23,362 nt of DNA from a virus: positions 1 through 23,362 of IMG/VR virus record IMGVR_UViG_3300037041_000405; one strand, given 5' to 3'. The notes beneath the pieces are model-generated. The model had not been told where the DNA came from, did not search any database, and worked only from the letters and a program-made list of their open reading frames with translations. This document shows positions 1 through 6,924 of the stretch, piece by piece. Each line of letters opens with the position of its first letter. Within the stretch, counting starts at the first letter, position 1. Made by a program: the position numbers and the translations under genes.

Positions 1-689
1 CTAATAATCATGAAATTAGAAATCAGAGAGCTAACTATAACGAACGGTATAAAACTTTTGATTTTAGTAGTACTGATTATCACGGATTGAGTTTTGATAA
101 GATTATTACATTAGGTATGTATACTAGTGATAGCACTGCTATAGATTTAAATACTTTTTATTTTATAACACCATTATTTGCAGAGATTCTTTATTATAGT
201 CTAGCTAATAAGATTCCATTTGTATCAGAAAATTCATTATATAAAGCTATTCCAAGTAGTAATATAATCGATGAAGAACTTTATTTAAGTCTTGATAGTA
301 TATTGTCATCTAATGATGAAGAAAATCATATACTAGCTTTTCAGACTATTGCTAATTGTGACTATTCTGCTAGTATAAAGTATTTATATCATCTTTATCA
401 GGATCATGGTGGTAAATTAATGTTCCCGATTTATAAAAATCTTAAGGTATTTAATAATATTAATAACTTGAGAAAATTATATGATATGGATTCAGCAAAG
501 TTTTTAAATTATATGTTTGAAAACTATAATGATCAAATAGATAGATCTCAATGTAATAGAATATTTCAGGAAGAAGCTAAAAGTATTGTTGATGGATTGT
601 CATCAGATTTAGTTGATATAATTATTGTACCTAAACCAAAATTTATAAATTTGTATGATCCAGATACATCCGTTAAATTCGAATTATAA
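1..689 (+). CDS. Unknown protein, 3' part of a gene that starts before the window
   Basis: The frame is open from the first complete codon at position 3, so the gene enters from the left and the visible part is about 228 codons plus the stop. A TTG at 87 could be read as a start, but nothing supports it: upstream codons keep ordinary composition (N, R, Y, K, F, S residues) and no ribosome binding site precedes it. The product is acidic-to-neutral and rich in Asn, Tyr, Leu and Ile. I see no membrane segment, signal peptide or catalytic motif. The C-terminal part looks helical, followed by a short strand-like stretch (VDIIIVPKPKF). It ends TAA, two bases before the next ATG, so it is the first visible member of the replication operon. 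I do not recognise the family. Confidence 0.75.
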   Translation, partial: NNHEIRNQRANYNERYKTFDFSSTDYHGLSFDKIITLGMYTSDSTAIDLNTFYFITPLFAEILYYSLANKIPFVSENSLYKAIPSSNIIDEELYLSLDSILSSNDEENHILAFQTIANCDYSASIKYLYHLYQDHGGKLMFPIYKNLKVFNNINNLRKLYDMDSAKFLNYMFENYNDQIDRSQCNRIFQEEAKSIVDGLSSDLVDIIIVPKPKFINLYDPDTSVKFEL

Positions 690-691
690 AG

Positions 692-1681
692 ATGCTTAAA
701 CACCTTACAGAAGAAGAACGGTTTTATAAAAAGCCGTTTCTTCTAAGTTATTCAGGATTAAATAAGTTATTATTTTCTCCTAAATTATTTTATAGACATT
801 ATGTTCTAAACCAAAAAGAGGAAAGTCTTGATACTCATTTAGTTGAAGGAAAACTGCTTCATACTTTAGTGTTAGAACCGGATAACTTTGACAAGATTTT
901 TATCATATCTCCAGGTAAAATACCAAAAGATAATGCTAAGATTATTGTTGATGCAATGTATAATAAAACACTGAATCCGGAACATTCTAGTAAGTCTTTA
1001 GAAAACTTTGAGTATGAGATATTAGAACTAATGGTTAACCTTAATTATTATCAAAATCTTAAGACAGATGAACAAAGAATTGCTAAAGTTTTAACTGAAG
1101 ATAATATTAATTATTTTAACTTTCTAACACAATTAAGTTCTAAGATACTAATAGAACAGAAAAGTTATGAAAAATGTATGGAATTACGAGATGAGCTTAT
1201 TTCAGATGAAATTATCTGTTATGCTTTATATTGTAATAATCCAGCAGGAGTTGATATCTATAGTGAAAAGTATTTAGAATCTACGTTTTTAAACTATTCT
1301 TTTAAGCTTAAAGGTTATTTGGATAGATTGGTTATTGATCACAACCAAAAGTGTATAAAAATTGTAGATTTAAAGACTACTTCTAAAGCTATAGATAGAT
1401 TTAAAGAATCTATTGATTATTATCGATATGATCTTCAGGCTGCTATTTATTATACTTTATGTGAAGCAGAGTTTACTGAAAAGTATCCTGATTATAGTTT
1501 ACAATATTCTTTTATTGTGGTAGATCCTTTTGTTCAAAAGTGCGTATTTGAGATAAGCATTGATACGATGAAGGATTGGTTATCAGCACTTAAGGAAAAA
1601 GTCGAGGTATTTAATTGGCACTATGTTAATAAAAATTTCGAATTGCCTTTTGATTTAGCTTCTGGTTGTATAATTTTGTAG
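692..1681 (+). CDS. PD-(D/E)XK superfamily nuclease (RecE/RecB-like exonuclease)
   Basis: A 329-residue protein with the layout of phage PD-(D/E)XK exonucleases. The N-terminal segment LLSYSGLNKLLFSPKLFY (about 17-34) is the helix that typically opens this family. GKLLHTLVLEP (53-63) carries the family's G..HtLvLEP element. The catalytic core follows: D211 in GYLDRLVID, then D226-L-K228 in KIVDLKTTSKA, where K228 is the motif lysine. The following helix contains DLQAAIYY with Q249, the motif IV glutamine of the RecB/lambda-exo-like subset. Such enzymes usually degrade or resect DNA ends during phage recombination or replication, and the position two genes before the DNA polymerase fits. The start ATG lies two bases after the previous stop; no Shine-Dalgarno is seen. 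It ends in TAG. Family assignment is firm; polarity and substrate are inferred. Confidence 0.85.
   Translation: MLKHLTEEERFYKKPFLLSYSGLNKLLFSPKLFYRHYVLNQKEESLDTHLVEGKLLHTLVLEPDNFDKIFIISPGKIPKDNAKIIVDAMYNKTLNPEHSSKSLENFEYEILELMVNLNYYQNLKTDEQRIAKVLTEDNINYFNFLTQLSSKILIEQKSYEKCMELRDELISDEIICYALYCNNPAGVDIYSEKYLESTFLNYSFKLKGYLDRLVIDHNQKCIKIVDLKTTSKAIDRFKESIDYYRYDLQAAIYYTLCEAEFTEKYPDYSLQYSFIVVDPFVQKCVFEISIDTMKDWLSALKEKVEVFNWHYVNKNFELPFDLASGCIIL
712..744 (+). repeat. Imperfect hairpin in the 5' coding region of the nuclease gene
   Basis: The 14-base arm AGAAGAACGGTTTT (712-725) pairs with 729-744, with two single-base bulges (G733 and one T near 739), around a 3-base ATA loop. It begins 20 bases after the ATG. 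It could be a translational control or RNA-processing element, or it could be chance. Confidence 0.35.
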
Positions 1682-1697
1682 CAAGCAAATCACATTT

Positions 1698-2249
1698 ATG
1701 GGTACTATTTCTTGTTTATACTCTAAGTATTTTCAAAAGTCTCGTGTATTTCTTTATCCACTGTTAGATATGGTGAAGGGTAGAGATCTTCCGCCGACCG
1801 AGACTTATATAAATTGGCGTAATAAAACTAAACCTGAGGATTGTATATTAACATGTACATATCTTAATGATGATACTCCAAGGTTTAGCATATTTGTTAA
1901 TAATGTAATTTTAAAACATCCTAGATTTAAATCAAAGGAAGTTATTGGCAAGTTGGTTATTTGTAACTATGACCTTAGCAATAACGCTAAAGATTGGGAC
2001 AATTTCCTTAATGGTAAATATTCAAAACTAGAATACAGAACAAAAATTAAAATTCTCAAATATTTCGGTAATTCCGATTCTAACTCAGTATATATCGATA
2101 GTTTTCTTAATCCTCATAAATATTATGGGATATATAGTCGTTTACTTAACATTGATATTGAAAATTTGAAGAGTGTGGTAGAGCTTTGTGATAAGCCTGA
2201 TATAGAGAAAGAAACGTTTAACTCAGATATATTAATTTTTAAATCGTAA
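1698..2249 (+). CDS. Unknown phage protein, 183 residues
   Basis: A basic, soluble-looking protein with no signal peptide or membrane helix. The N-terminal half is strand-rich (CILTCTYL, FSIFVNNVIL, GKLVICNYDL), with a charged loop containing NWRNKTKPED. The C-terminal half looks helical (YYGIYSRLLNIDIENLKSVV). There is no recognisable catalytic motif, and Cys residues at 6, 49, 54, 89 and 164 are not spaced as a zinc site. It follows the nuclease after 16 bases and is followed by the next ATG after 2 bases, so it belongs to the replication operon. The ATG is chosen because the upstream in-frame sequence is short and no ribosome binding site favours an alternative. I do not recognise the family. 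Confidence 0.75.
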   Translation: MGTISCLYSKYFQKSRVFLYPLLDMVKGRDLPPTETYINWRNKTKPEDCILTCTYLNDDTPRFSIFVNNVILKHPRFKSKEVIGKLVICNYDLSNNAKDWDNFLNGKYSKLEYRTKIKILKYFGNSDSNSVYIDSFLNPHKYYGIYSRLLNIDIENLKSVVELCDKPDIEKETFNSDILIFKS

Positions 2250-2251
2250 TT

Positions 2252-2662
2252 ATGGTAGAATCAACAATGTTTCTGACCACTGGTATGTGGACAGATATGG
2301 GTAATGATGGTGGATATAAATCATTACCAACTTTTATGGCTATTGCTTTAACAAATGATAGTCCTTTTATAGAATGTATATTTCATCCGGAAAAACAGAT
2401 CTTATTAGTTCTTACTAAACACCGAGAAGATACATTTAAAATGTTACCTAAACTGGATCCTAGCGGATATCCATTGGTACGTAAAATGTTACCTGAAGAA
2501 AAGAAAGAATCAGAGACAAATTACAATCCGTATAAACAAGAAAGAGTACAAACAACACAGTATTACGAAACAGTAATCAGAGATAAAGAAGATATCTGTG
2601 ATTTTCTTAAAGTAATGACTATTAATTATAACGAAGATAAAATTACTAAATTCTTTGCATGA
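2252..2662 (+). CDS. Unknown small protein, translationally coupled to the DNA polymerase
   Basis: A 136-residue protein. The N-terminal ~70 residues look like a small beta-rich fold (FMAIALTND, IECIFHPEKQILLVLTK), followed by a charged, probably disordered linker (EEKKESETNYNPYKQER, about 81-97) and a short C-terminal helical part. No catalytic motif is visible. Its TGA (2660-2662) overlaps the ATG of the DNA polymerase (2659) as ATGA, a strong sign of coupled translation, so a role as polymerase partner or accessory factor is plausible but unproven. A second Met at codon 6 (position 2267) is a possible alternative start. I do not recognise the family. Confidence 0.75.
   Translation: MVESTMFLTTGMWTDMGNDGGYKSLPTFMAIALTNDSPFIECIFHPEKQILLVLTKHREDTFKMLPKLDPSGYPLVRKMLPEEKKESETNYNPYKQERVQTTQYYETVIRDKEDICDFLKVMTINYNEDKITKFFA
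2300..2328 (+). repeat. Perfect 9-bp inverted repeat in a 5' coding region
   Basis: GGTAATGAT (2300-2308) and ATCATTACC (2320-2328) are exact reverse complements around an 11-base spacer. The repeat starts 48 bases into the small gene upstream of the DNA polymerase. Its arm and spacer lengths equal those of the repeat at 4678-4706, though the sequence differs. Confidence 0.35.
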
Positions 2663-4653
2663 AGTCTCATTGGGTAATTGACTATGAAACACTATCCAAT
2701 TGCACCATATTAGTAGCTGAACACTATCTAGAAAAGACTCGTAAAGAATTTGTTATTCATAAGCTTAAAAATGATTTCAATGATCTTTTAAGGTTTTTAC
2801 TAGATAGTCAGCACAATAAGCAATATCATATCAGCTTTAATGGTTTGACCTTTGATTCTCAAATAAGTGAGTATATTCTTAAGAATAGTGAGTTACTTAA
2901 AGAATTAGACGGATCTCAAATTAGCAATATGATTTACCAAGTTTCGCAGAAAATTATCGAAAGACAAGATAATGGTGAATTTCCTGAGTATTCTGAAAAA
3001 AATCTTAGTATACCTCAAATTGATGTATTTAAGCTAAATCACTGGGACAACCCGGCTAAAAGATCTAGTCTTAAATGGATTCAGTATACTATGGATTGGA
3101 AGAATATTCAGGATATGCCAATCTATCATGGTAAACATATTACTACTTTAGATGAGATAAATTTGATATTAAGTTATTGTAGAAATGACGTAAGTTCTAC
3201 TAAACATATATTCCATTTATCTAAAAAGGCTATTAAACTAAGGAAAGACTTAACAGTAGAATATGATATACCTTTAATGAGTGCTTCAGAACCTAAGATT
3301 AGTAAAGAATTATTCTTACACTTTTTAACTAAAGCTACGGGTATTTCTAAATATGATCTTCGTCAGATGAGGACTTATCGTACACAGATTGTATTAAAGG
3401 ATATTATATTACCTTTTGTAAAGTTCCAATCTCCAGAATTTCAGGAGTTACTTGAAGTTTTTAAGTCTATTGTTATTGAGGATCCTAATAATATTAAGGG
3501 AGTATTTAAAACAAATATTACTCATAAGAACGTTAAGACTGATTTTGGTCTAGGTGGTGCTCACGGTGCTACTAAAAGCGGTATTTATAAATCAGATGAT
3601 AATTATACGCTTATTACTAGTGATGTGGTAAGCTTTTATCCTAATCTTATTATCCGTAATAAGTGGTCCCCAGCACATATACCTAGTAGAGATTTTAATG
3701 AGTTATACGAATGGTTCTTTACAGAAAGACGTAAAATATCTAAAAAGGATGTAAGGAACTATATTTACAAGATTATTTTGAATAGTACATATGGTCTTAG
3801 TAATGATGCTAATAGTTTTTTATATGATCCGGAACTAACTCTTAAAGTTACTATTAATGGTCAGTTAACTCTTATGATGTTATATGAAATGATATCTTTA
3901 GGTATACCGGGATCTATTCCGTTAATGCAAAATACAGATGGAGTAGAAAACTTAATACCTAATGATTCAATTGATAAGTATTACGAGATATGTAAAGAAT
4001 GGGAAAAGCTAACCAGTTTAGAACTTGAACATGATATATATCAGAGTTTGATTCTAGCCGACGTTAATAATTATATCGCCGTGTATAAAGAAAAAGAAGT
4101 ACCGGTTGATATTTATAACGAGCTAATTATTAGTAATCCTTATTATGTATTTAGGAAATCTAATGATAAATGTTATTATTCAGCTACTAAATGTAAGGGT
4201 AGATTTGAGTTTTCTGAACTAGCGTTACATAAGAATAAAAGCTTTTTAGTAGTTCCTAAGTCAATCTATAACTACTTTGTACACAATATTTTACCTGAAG
4301 ATACCTTATTTAAAAATTCAAATATATTTGATTTTTGTGCAGGTTTCAAAACTAACTCTGGTTGGGTATTAGAAAAGATATGTTATATAAAAGGGGCAAT
4401 GAGAAAAGAGGAATTACAAAAAGTAATACGCTATTATATAAGTAATAAGGGTTGTAAGATAACAAAACGAAATGTTCAGGATGGAAGGGAAGTACAGATA
4501 GAAGCGGATAAACGAGCCATGATAACCGTATTTAATAAGTATGTAGAGATGAAGTGGAGTGATTATGATATTAATATGGGTTATTATTTAGACAAAATTT
4601 ATAAAGAAATCGAAAATATCGAATTCGATTCTAGTCAACTTAAACTATTTTAA
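2659..4653 (+). CDS. Family B DNA polymerase with 3'-5' exonuclease domain
   Basis: A 664-residue replicative polymerase, short for family B. The N-terminal proofreading exonuclease is complete: Exo I D8-x-E10 (IDYETLS), Exo II N61 and D66 (FNGLTFDSQ), Exo III Y173-xxx-D177 (YCRND). The polymerase domain has a Gly-rich GLGGAHG (297-303), motif A with D322 (SDVVSFYPNL), motif B K371-xxx-N375-S-x-Y378-G379 (KIILNSTYG), and motif C QNTDGVE with D427. A later DVNNYIAVYK (468-477) resembles the conserved template-primer binding segment after motif C. Motif C has Asn425 where family B usually has Asp; the essential second Asp is kept. The last five residues, QLKLF (660-664), are a canonical bacterial sliding-clamp motif. 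No TPR insertions of the protein-primed subfamily are obvious. The ATG overlaps the upstream stop by four bases. Confidence 0.95.
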   Translation: MKSHWVIDYETLSNCTILVAEHYLEKTRKEFVIHKLKNDFNDLLRFLLDSQHNKQYHISFNGLTFDSQISEYILKNSELLKELDGSQISNMIYQVSQKIIERQDNGEFPEYSEKNLSIPQIDVFKLNHWDNPAKRSSLKWIQYTMDWKNIQDMPIYHGKHITTLDEINLILSYCRNDVSSTKHIFHLSKKAIKLRKDLTVEYDIPLMSASEPKISKELFLHFLTKATGISKYDLRQMRTYRTQIVLKDIILPFVKFQSPEFQELLEVFKSIVIEDPNNIKGVFKTNITHKNVKTDFGLGGAHGATKSGIYKSDDNYTLITSDVVSFYPNLIIRNKWSPAHIPSRDFNELYEWFFTERRKISKKDVRNYIYKIILNSTYGLSNDANSFLYDPELTLKVTINGQLTLMMLYEMISLGIPGSIPLMQNTDGVENLIPNDSIDKYYEICKEWEKLTSLELEHDIYQSLILADVNNYIAVYKEKEVPVDIYNELIISNPYYVFRKSNDKCYYSATKCKGRFEFSELALHKNKSFLVVPKSIYNYFVHNILPEDTLFKNSNIFDFCAGFKTNSGWVLEKICYIKGAMRKEELQKVIRYYISNKGCKITKRNVQDGREVQIEADKRAMITVFNKYVEMKWSDYDINMGYYLDKIYKEIENIEFDSSQLKLF

Positions 4654-4656
4654 ATT

Positions 4657-5487
4657 ATGAAAGTATCAATGCCTATCGTAACGGAGAGTTATTTACGCTC
4701 CGTTACATTACCTAATCATGCTAATAGCTATACAGTTATTAGTCATGGATTTATAATCGATAATGTTAAACAACAGTTAGCTAATAATAATCTTACGATT
4801 TTAAAAGAGTCTTATAAAATTGCTAATAATGGTGATATAGCACAGGGTTCTTATGTTATTAAACCTGCTAATGATACTGATCTAGGTATATTGTTTAGCT
4901 GGGTTAATAGCTATAATAAAAAAGTAAAGTTTCAATGTATAGCTGGAGCTACGGCTTCTCCTACATTACCCTATAGCGCTACATATATACCAGGTAATAT
5001 CGGGTCATTTGTTCGTAAACATACCGGTAATGCTGATCAAGAAGCTATTCAACATATTCATGATCAGATTAATCAATGTTCTTTGTACTATAATACTATT
5101 GTTCGGGATCATGAAAACTTTAGTAAACTAATTCTGGGTAAGGAAAAACATGCTGAAATACTAGGATTTCTTTATTTTATTGATAAAATACTTACTCCTA
5201 CTCAGTCTAGTACTATAGTTAATAACATTAAGGATCCGTTATTACCATCATTGAATTCTTTATGGGATTTATATACTCATGTATCAATTGCATTAAGAAA
5301 ATCGCATCCTTTAGATTGGATTTCTAATCATATAGCTATTCATACTTATATGAATAAGGTATTTAAATCTTTAACTCCAGTTAGCGAACTAGCTAAATTA
5401 GCTGATGATAATCCTAACCAGTTAGACTTATTTGATACAGAAGCTCCTGTAAAACAAGAAATAACTGAAGTATTTTACGATTTATAA
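4657..5487 (+). CDS. DUF932-like phage protein with a C-terminal clamp-binding motif
   Basis: A 276-residue protein of unknown biochemical role. The middle part (about 73-124: LGILFSWVNSY, FQCIAGA, FVRKHTG) resembles the core pattern of DUF932 phage/plasmid proteins (an NS.D-like strand, a Cys strand and a later kHt), but the match is by eye and moderate. The C-terminal half is helical (about 126-245), ending in an acidic tail with DDNPNQLDLFDTE. QLDLF at 255-259 fits the bacterial beta-clamp-binding consensus QLxLF, which also ends the polymerase three bases upstream. The ATG is 3 bases after the polymerase stop and has no Shine-Dalgarno. A role at the replication fork is inferred from the motif and neighbourhood, not shown. 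Confidence 0.7.
   Translation: MKVSMPIVTESYLRSVTLPNHANSYTVISHGFIIDNVKQQLANNNLTILKESYKIANNGDIAQGSYVIKPANDTDLGILFSWVNSYNKKVKFQCIAGATASPTLPYSATYIPGNIGSFVRKHTGNADQEAIQHIHDQINQCSLYYNTIVRDHENFSKLILGKEKHAEILGFLYFIDKILTPTQSSTIVNNIKDPLLPSLNSLWDLYTHVSIALRKSHPLDWISNHIAIHTYMNKVFKSLTPVSELAKLADDNPNQLDLFDTEAPVKQEITEVFYDL
4678..4706 (+). repeat. Perfect 9-bp inverted repeat near the start of the DUF932-like gene
   Basis: GTAACGGAG (4678-4686) is the exact reverse complement of CTCCGTTAC (4698-4706), with an 11-base spacer; two further GT/AC pairs are possible inside the spacer. It begins 21 bases after the ATG and is GC-rich relative to its surroundings, so the transcript could fold a stable stem in the early coding region. 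Confidence 0.4.
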
Positions 5488-5498
5488 AGCATAAAATC

Positions 5499-6155
5499 AT
5501 GGATTTAGTAGAAAGAATTGAATTAAAAAACGATCATGTATTAAATATTTATCAGGATGAGGATCCTGAGAGTCCCCGCGAATGGGATAATCTTGGTATT
5601 ATGATTTGTTGTCATTCTAGATATAATTTGGGTGATAAACAAGTGTCCCATAAACATGCAGCTCTAATGGATATGGCAGATTCTTTAGATATTAATCTAA
5701 TTTTACAAGATCTTGAGATGTATGATGAAATTTACGGTGATGCGGAAACACTAGAAGAATGGCTTAATGTAAAAAACGATTGGGTATGTTTACCTCTTTA
5801 TCTATATGATCATTCAGGTATTACTATGAGCACATCATCATTTTCTTGTAGATGGGATTCTGGTCAGGTTGGATACATTTATTGTCCTACAAGTACTATT
5901 CTAAAAGAATATGGTAATATTGATCCTGAAACACTGGATAAAGTTACTAAATGTCTTGAGGCAGAAGTAGAAACTTATGATCAATACCTAACCGGAGATG
6001 TTTATGGATTTAAGTTAATGAAGATAACTAAGTGTGATTATGGTCATGAACATGAAGAGGAAATAGACTCCTGTTGGGGATTTTATGGTAGTAATTATAA
6101 AACAAATGGTATCTTTGACAATATTGATAATAAACTAATAAACTTTAATTTATGA
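5499..6155 (+). CDS. Widespread phage protein of unknown function (DNLG...YDHSG family)
   Basis: A 218-residue acidic protein. I recognise its motifs from a family found in many phages and mobile elements without a known activity: PREWDNLGIMIC (26-37), RYNLGD (41-46), PLYLYDHSGITMSTSSF (99-115) and SCRWDSGQVGYIY (116-128). The conserved YDHSG and CRWDSG segments look like an active or ligand site, but the reaction is unknown. A C-terminal segment with C179, H183, H185 and C192 could bind a metal. It follows the previous gene after 11 bases. Its TGA (6153-6155) overlaps an ATG at 6152 that was probably the original start of the dNMP kinase, so the two genes were once translationally coupled. 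No signal peptide or membrane segment is seen. Confidence 0.8.
   Translation: MDLVERIELKNDHVLNIYQDEDPESPREWDNLGIMICCHSRYNLGDKQVSHKHAALMDMADSLDINLILQDLEMYDEIYGDAETLEEWLNVKNDWVCLPLYLYDHSGITMSTSSFSCRWDSGQVGYIYCPTSTILKEYGNIDPETLDKVTKCLEAEVETYDQYLTGDVYGFKLMKITKCDYGHEHEEEIDSCWGFYGSNYKTNGIFDNIDNKLINFNL
5552..5569 (+). repeat. Short perfect hairpin with GAGG loop in a 5' coding region
   Basis: TCAGGAT (5552-5558) pairs with ATCCTGA (5563-5569) around the tetraloop GAGG, 53 bases into the gene that starts at 5499. The stem is compact and would be stable as RNA. No function is known. Confidence 0.3.
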
Positions 6156-6202
6156 TAATAGGAATAAGCGGTAAATCAAAATCTGGTAAGTTTGCATATT
6201 AA
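6152..6202 (+). pseudogene. Severed 5' end of the dNMP kinase gene (P-loop remnant)
   Basis: Sixteen codons read MIIGISGKSKSGKFAY and then stop (TAA, 6200-6202). The first thirteen match the N terminus of the intact kinase downstream (MALIGISGKTRVGK), including a full Walker A GxxxxGK, although most wobble positions differ in the DNA. Similarity ends after GGTAAG (6185-6190); the next bases are AT-rich and unrelated to the kinase. The ATG overlaps the preceding TGA as ATGA, the arrangement expected of the ancestral start. I read this as the original kinase beginning, cut off when the homing endonuclease gene inserted. It might still be translated as a short peptide. Confidence 0.8.
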
Positions 6203-6222
6203 ATATATATTATATACTTTTA
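6191..6222 (+). promoter_or_regulatory. Candidate Bacteroides-type promoter ahead of the homing endonuclease
   Basis: TTTG (6191-6194) and TACTTTTA (6215-6222), separated by 20 bases, fit the Bacteroidota primary sigma pattern TTTG-N19-21-TAnnTTTG except for the last base. It lies in the AT-rich gap just upstream of the ATG at 6235, which would give the inserted gene its own transcription. In DNA this AT-rich, a match of this quality can arise by chance. Confidence 0.3.
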
Positions 6223-6233
6223 TAAAAAAGTAT
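6214..6233 (+). repeat. Hairpin directly before the homing endonuclease start
   Basis: ATACTTTT (6214-6221) pairs with AAAAGTAT (6226-6233) around the loop ATAA, ending two bases before... the start codon region at 6235 (one base, 6234, lies between). The ribosome docking region would be folded into the stem. Hairpins that limit translation are known for homing endonuclease genes of T4-like phages, but here the stem is AU-rich and weak. Confidence 0.4.
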
Positions 6234-6234
6234 T

Positions 6235-6924
6235 ATGAAGATATACATTTATACACTAGAACACCCTGTAACTAAAGAAGTTAGATACATAGGTAAAACT
6301 AAAAATCCAAAAGAAAGATTTCACAATCATTGTAATAGACTACATAATCAATATTCTCATAAAAGAAATTGGATAAATAGTCTAAGAAACCAAGGTTTAA
6401 AACCTGTAATAAATATTCTTGATGAAATAGATGAATCAGAATGGAAATACTGGGAAAAGTTTTGGATAGAACAATTTAGACAATGGGGGTTTAATCTTGT
6501 TAATCATACTTCTGGTGGAGATGGTTTAACTGTAGGTAATCAAACATCTTTTAAAAAAGGACAAAAACCTTGGAATTATGGAACAGCTAAACCTAAAATA
6601 TTAAAAGGTAATGTAGGTAAAACTGAAAATTCTATAAAAAATCAATTTAAACCAGGATTTATTCCTTGGAATAAAGGATCAAAAGGATATAGTACTAGTA
6701 AAAAAGGACAATTTTTATCAGAAACTACTAAGATTAAAATAAGTAATAGTTTAAAAGGAATAGAGTCTAATAAAAAAAGAATTATTAAACAATATAATAA
6801 AAATATGGAATTAGTAAAAGAATATCCCTCTATAACAGAGGCAGTTTTAAAAACAGGAATAAAATCAATTAGTAACGCTCTTACAGGTAGAGCAAAAACA
6901 GCAGGAGGTTACATATGGCTTTAA
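6235..6924 (+). CDS. GIY-YIG homing endonuclease with NUMOD DNA-binding modules
   Basis: A 229-residue free-standing homing endonuclease that makes a site-specific break in DNA lacking the gene. The GIY-YIG nuclease domain spans about 1-97: YIYTL (4-8) stands for GIY, RYIGKT (17-22) is YIG, followed by R28, the probable catalytic E74 in WEKFWI and N90 before the HTSGGDG loop. DNA-binding modules follow: two PWN-type repeats (FKKGQKPWNYG, 106-116; FKPGFIPWNKG, 138-148), a NUMOD3-like SETTKIKISNSLKG (162-175), and a NUMOD1-like helix-turn-helix at about 184-228 ending in the typical AGGYIW. It is more A-rich than its neighbours. Its last 10 bases overlap the kinase start, and its AGGY codons supply the kinase's ribosome binding site. 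Confidence 0.92.
   Translation: MKIYIYTLEHPVTKEVRYIGKTKNPKERFHNHCNRLHNQYSHKRNWINSLRNQGLKPVINILDEIDESEWKYWEKFWIEQFRQWGFNLVNHTSGGDGLTVGNQTSFKKGQKPWNYGTAKPKILKGNVGKTENSIKNQFKPGFIPWNKGSKGYSTSKKGQFLSETTKIKISNSLKGIESNKKRIIKQYNKNMELVKEYPSITEAVLKTGIKSISNALTGRAKTAGGYIWL
6903..6908 (+). promoter_or_regulatory. Shine-Dalgarno AGGAGG for the dNMP kinase
   Basis: AGGAGG sits six bases before the ATG at 6915. It is the only strong Shine-Dalgarno sequence I see before any gene in this operon. It is also the codons for the conserved Ala-Gly-Gly of the endonuclease's C-terminal module, so it may serve the kinase only by coincidence. It supports 6915 as the functional start. Confidence 0.5.

Larger units (their letters stand above)
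6191..6914 (+). mobile_element. Homing endonuclease insertion interrupting the dNMP kinase 5' end
   Basis: The foreign segment begins after GGTAAG (6185-6190), where similarity to the kinase is lost, and contains a leader of about 44 bases and a GIY-YIG endonuclease gene. The kinase reading restarts at 6915 with a recoded P-loop that again ends in GGTAAG (6951-6956) before continuing into the rest of the kinase. The gene between the two P-loops is therefore a free-standing homing gene. It has its own start and stop, so it is not an intein, and there is too little non-coding sequence for a group I intron core. Exact ends are uncertain because donor flank sequence (6915-6956) may have come in with it. 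Confidence 0.7.

Noticed and set aside
87-89. TTG as start of the first gene
   Set aside because: The frame is open to the window edge and looks coding throughout, so the gene is simply cut by the window.
6235-6924. Intein inside the kinase
   Set aside because: The endonuclease has its own ATG and stop, the upstream kinase fragment ends at its own TAA, and no splicing-domain motifs are seen.
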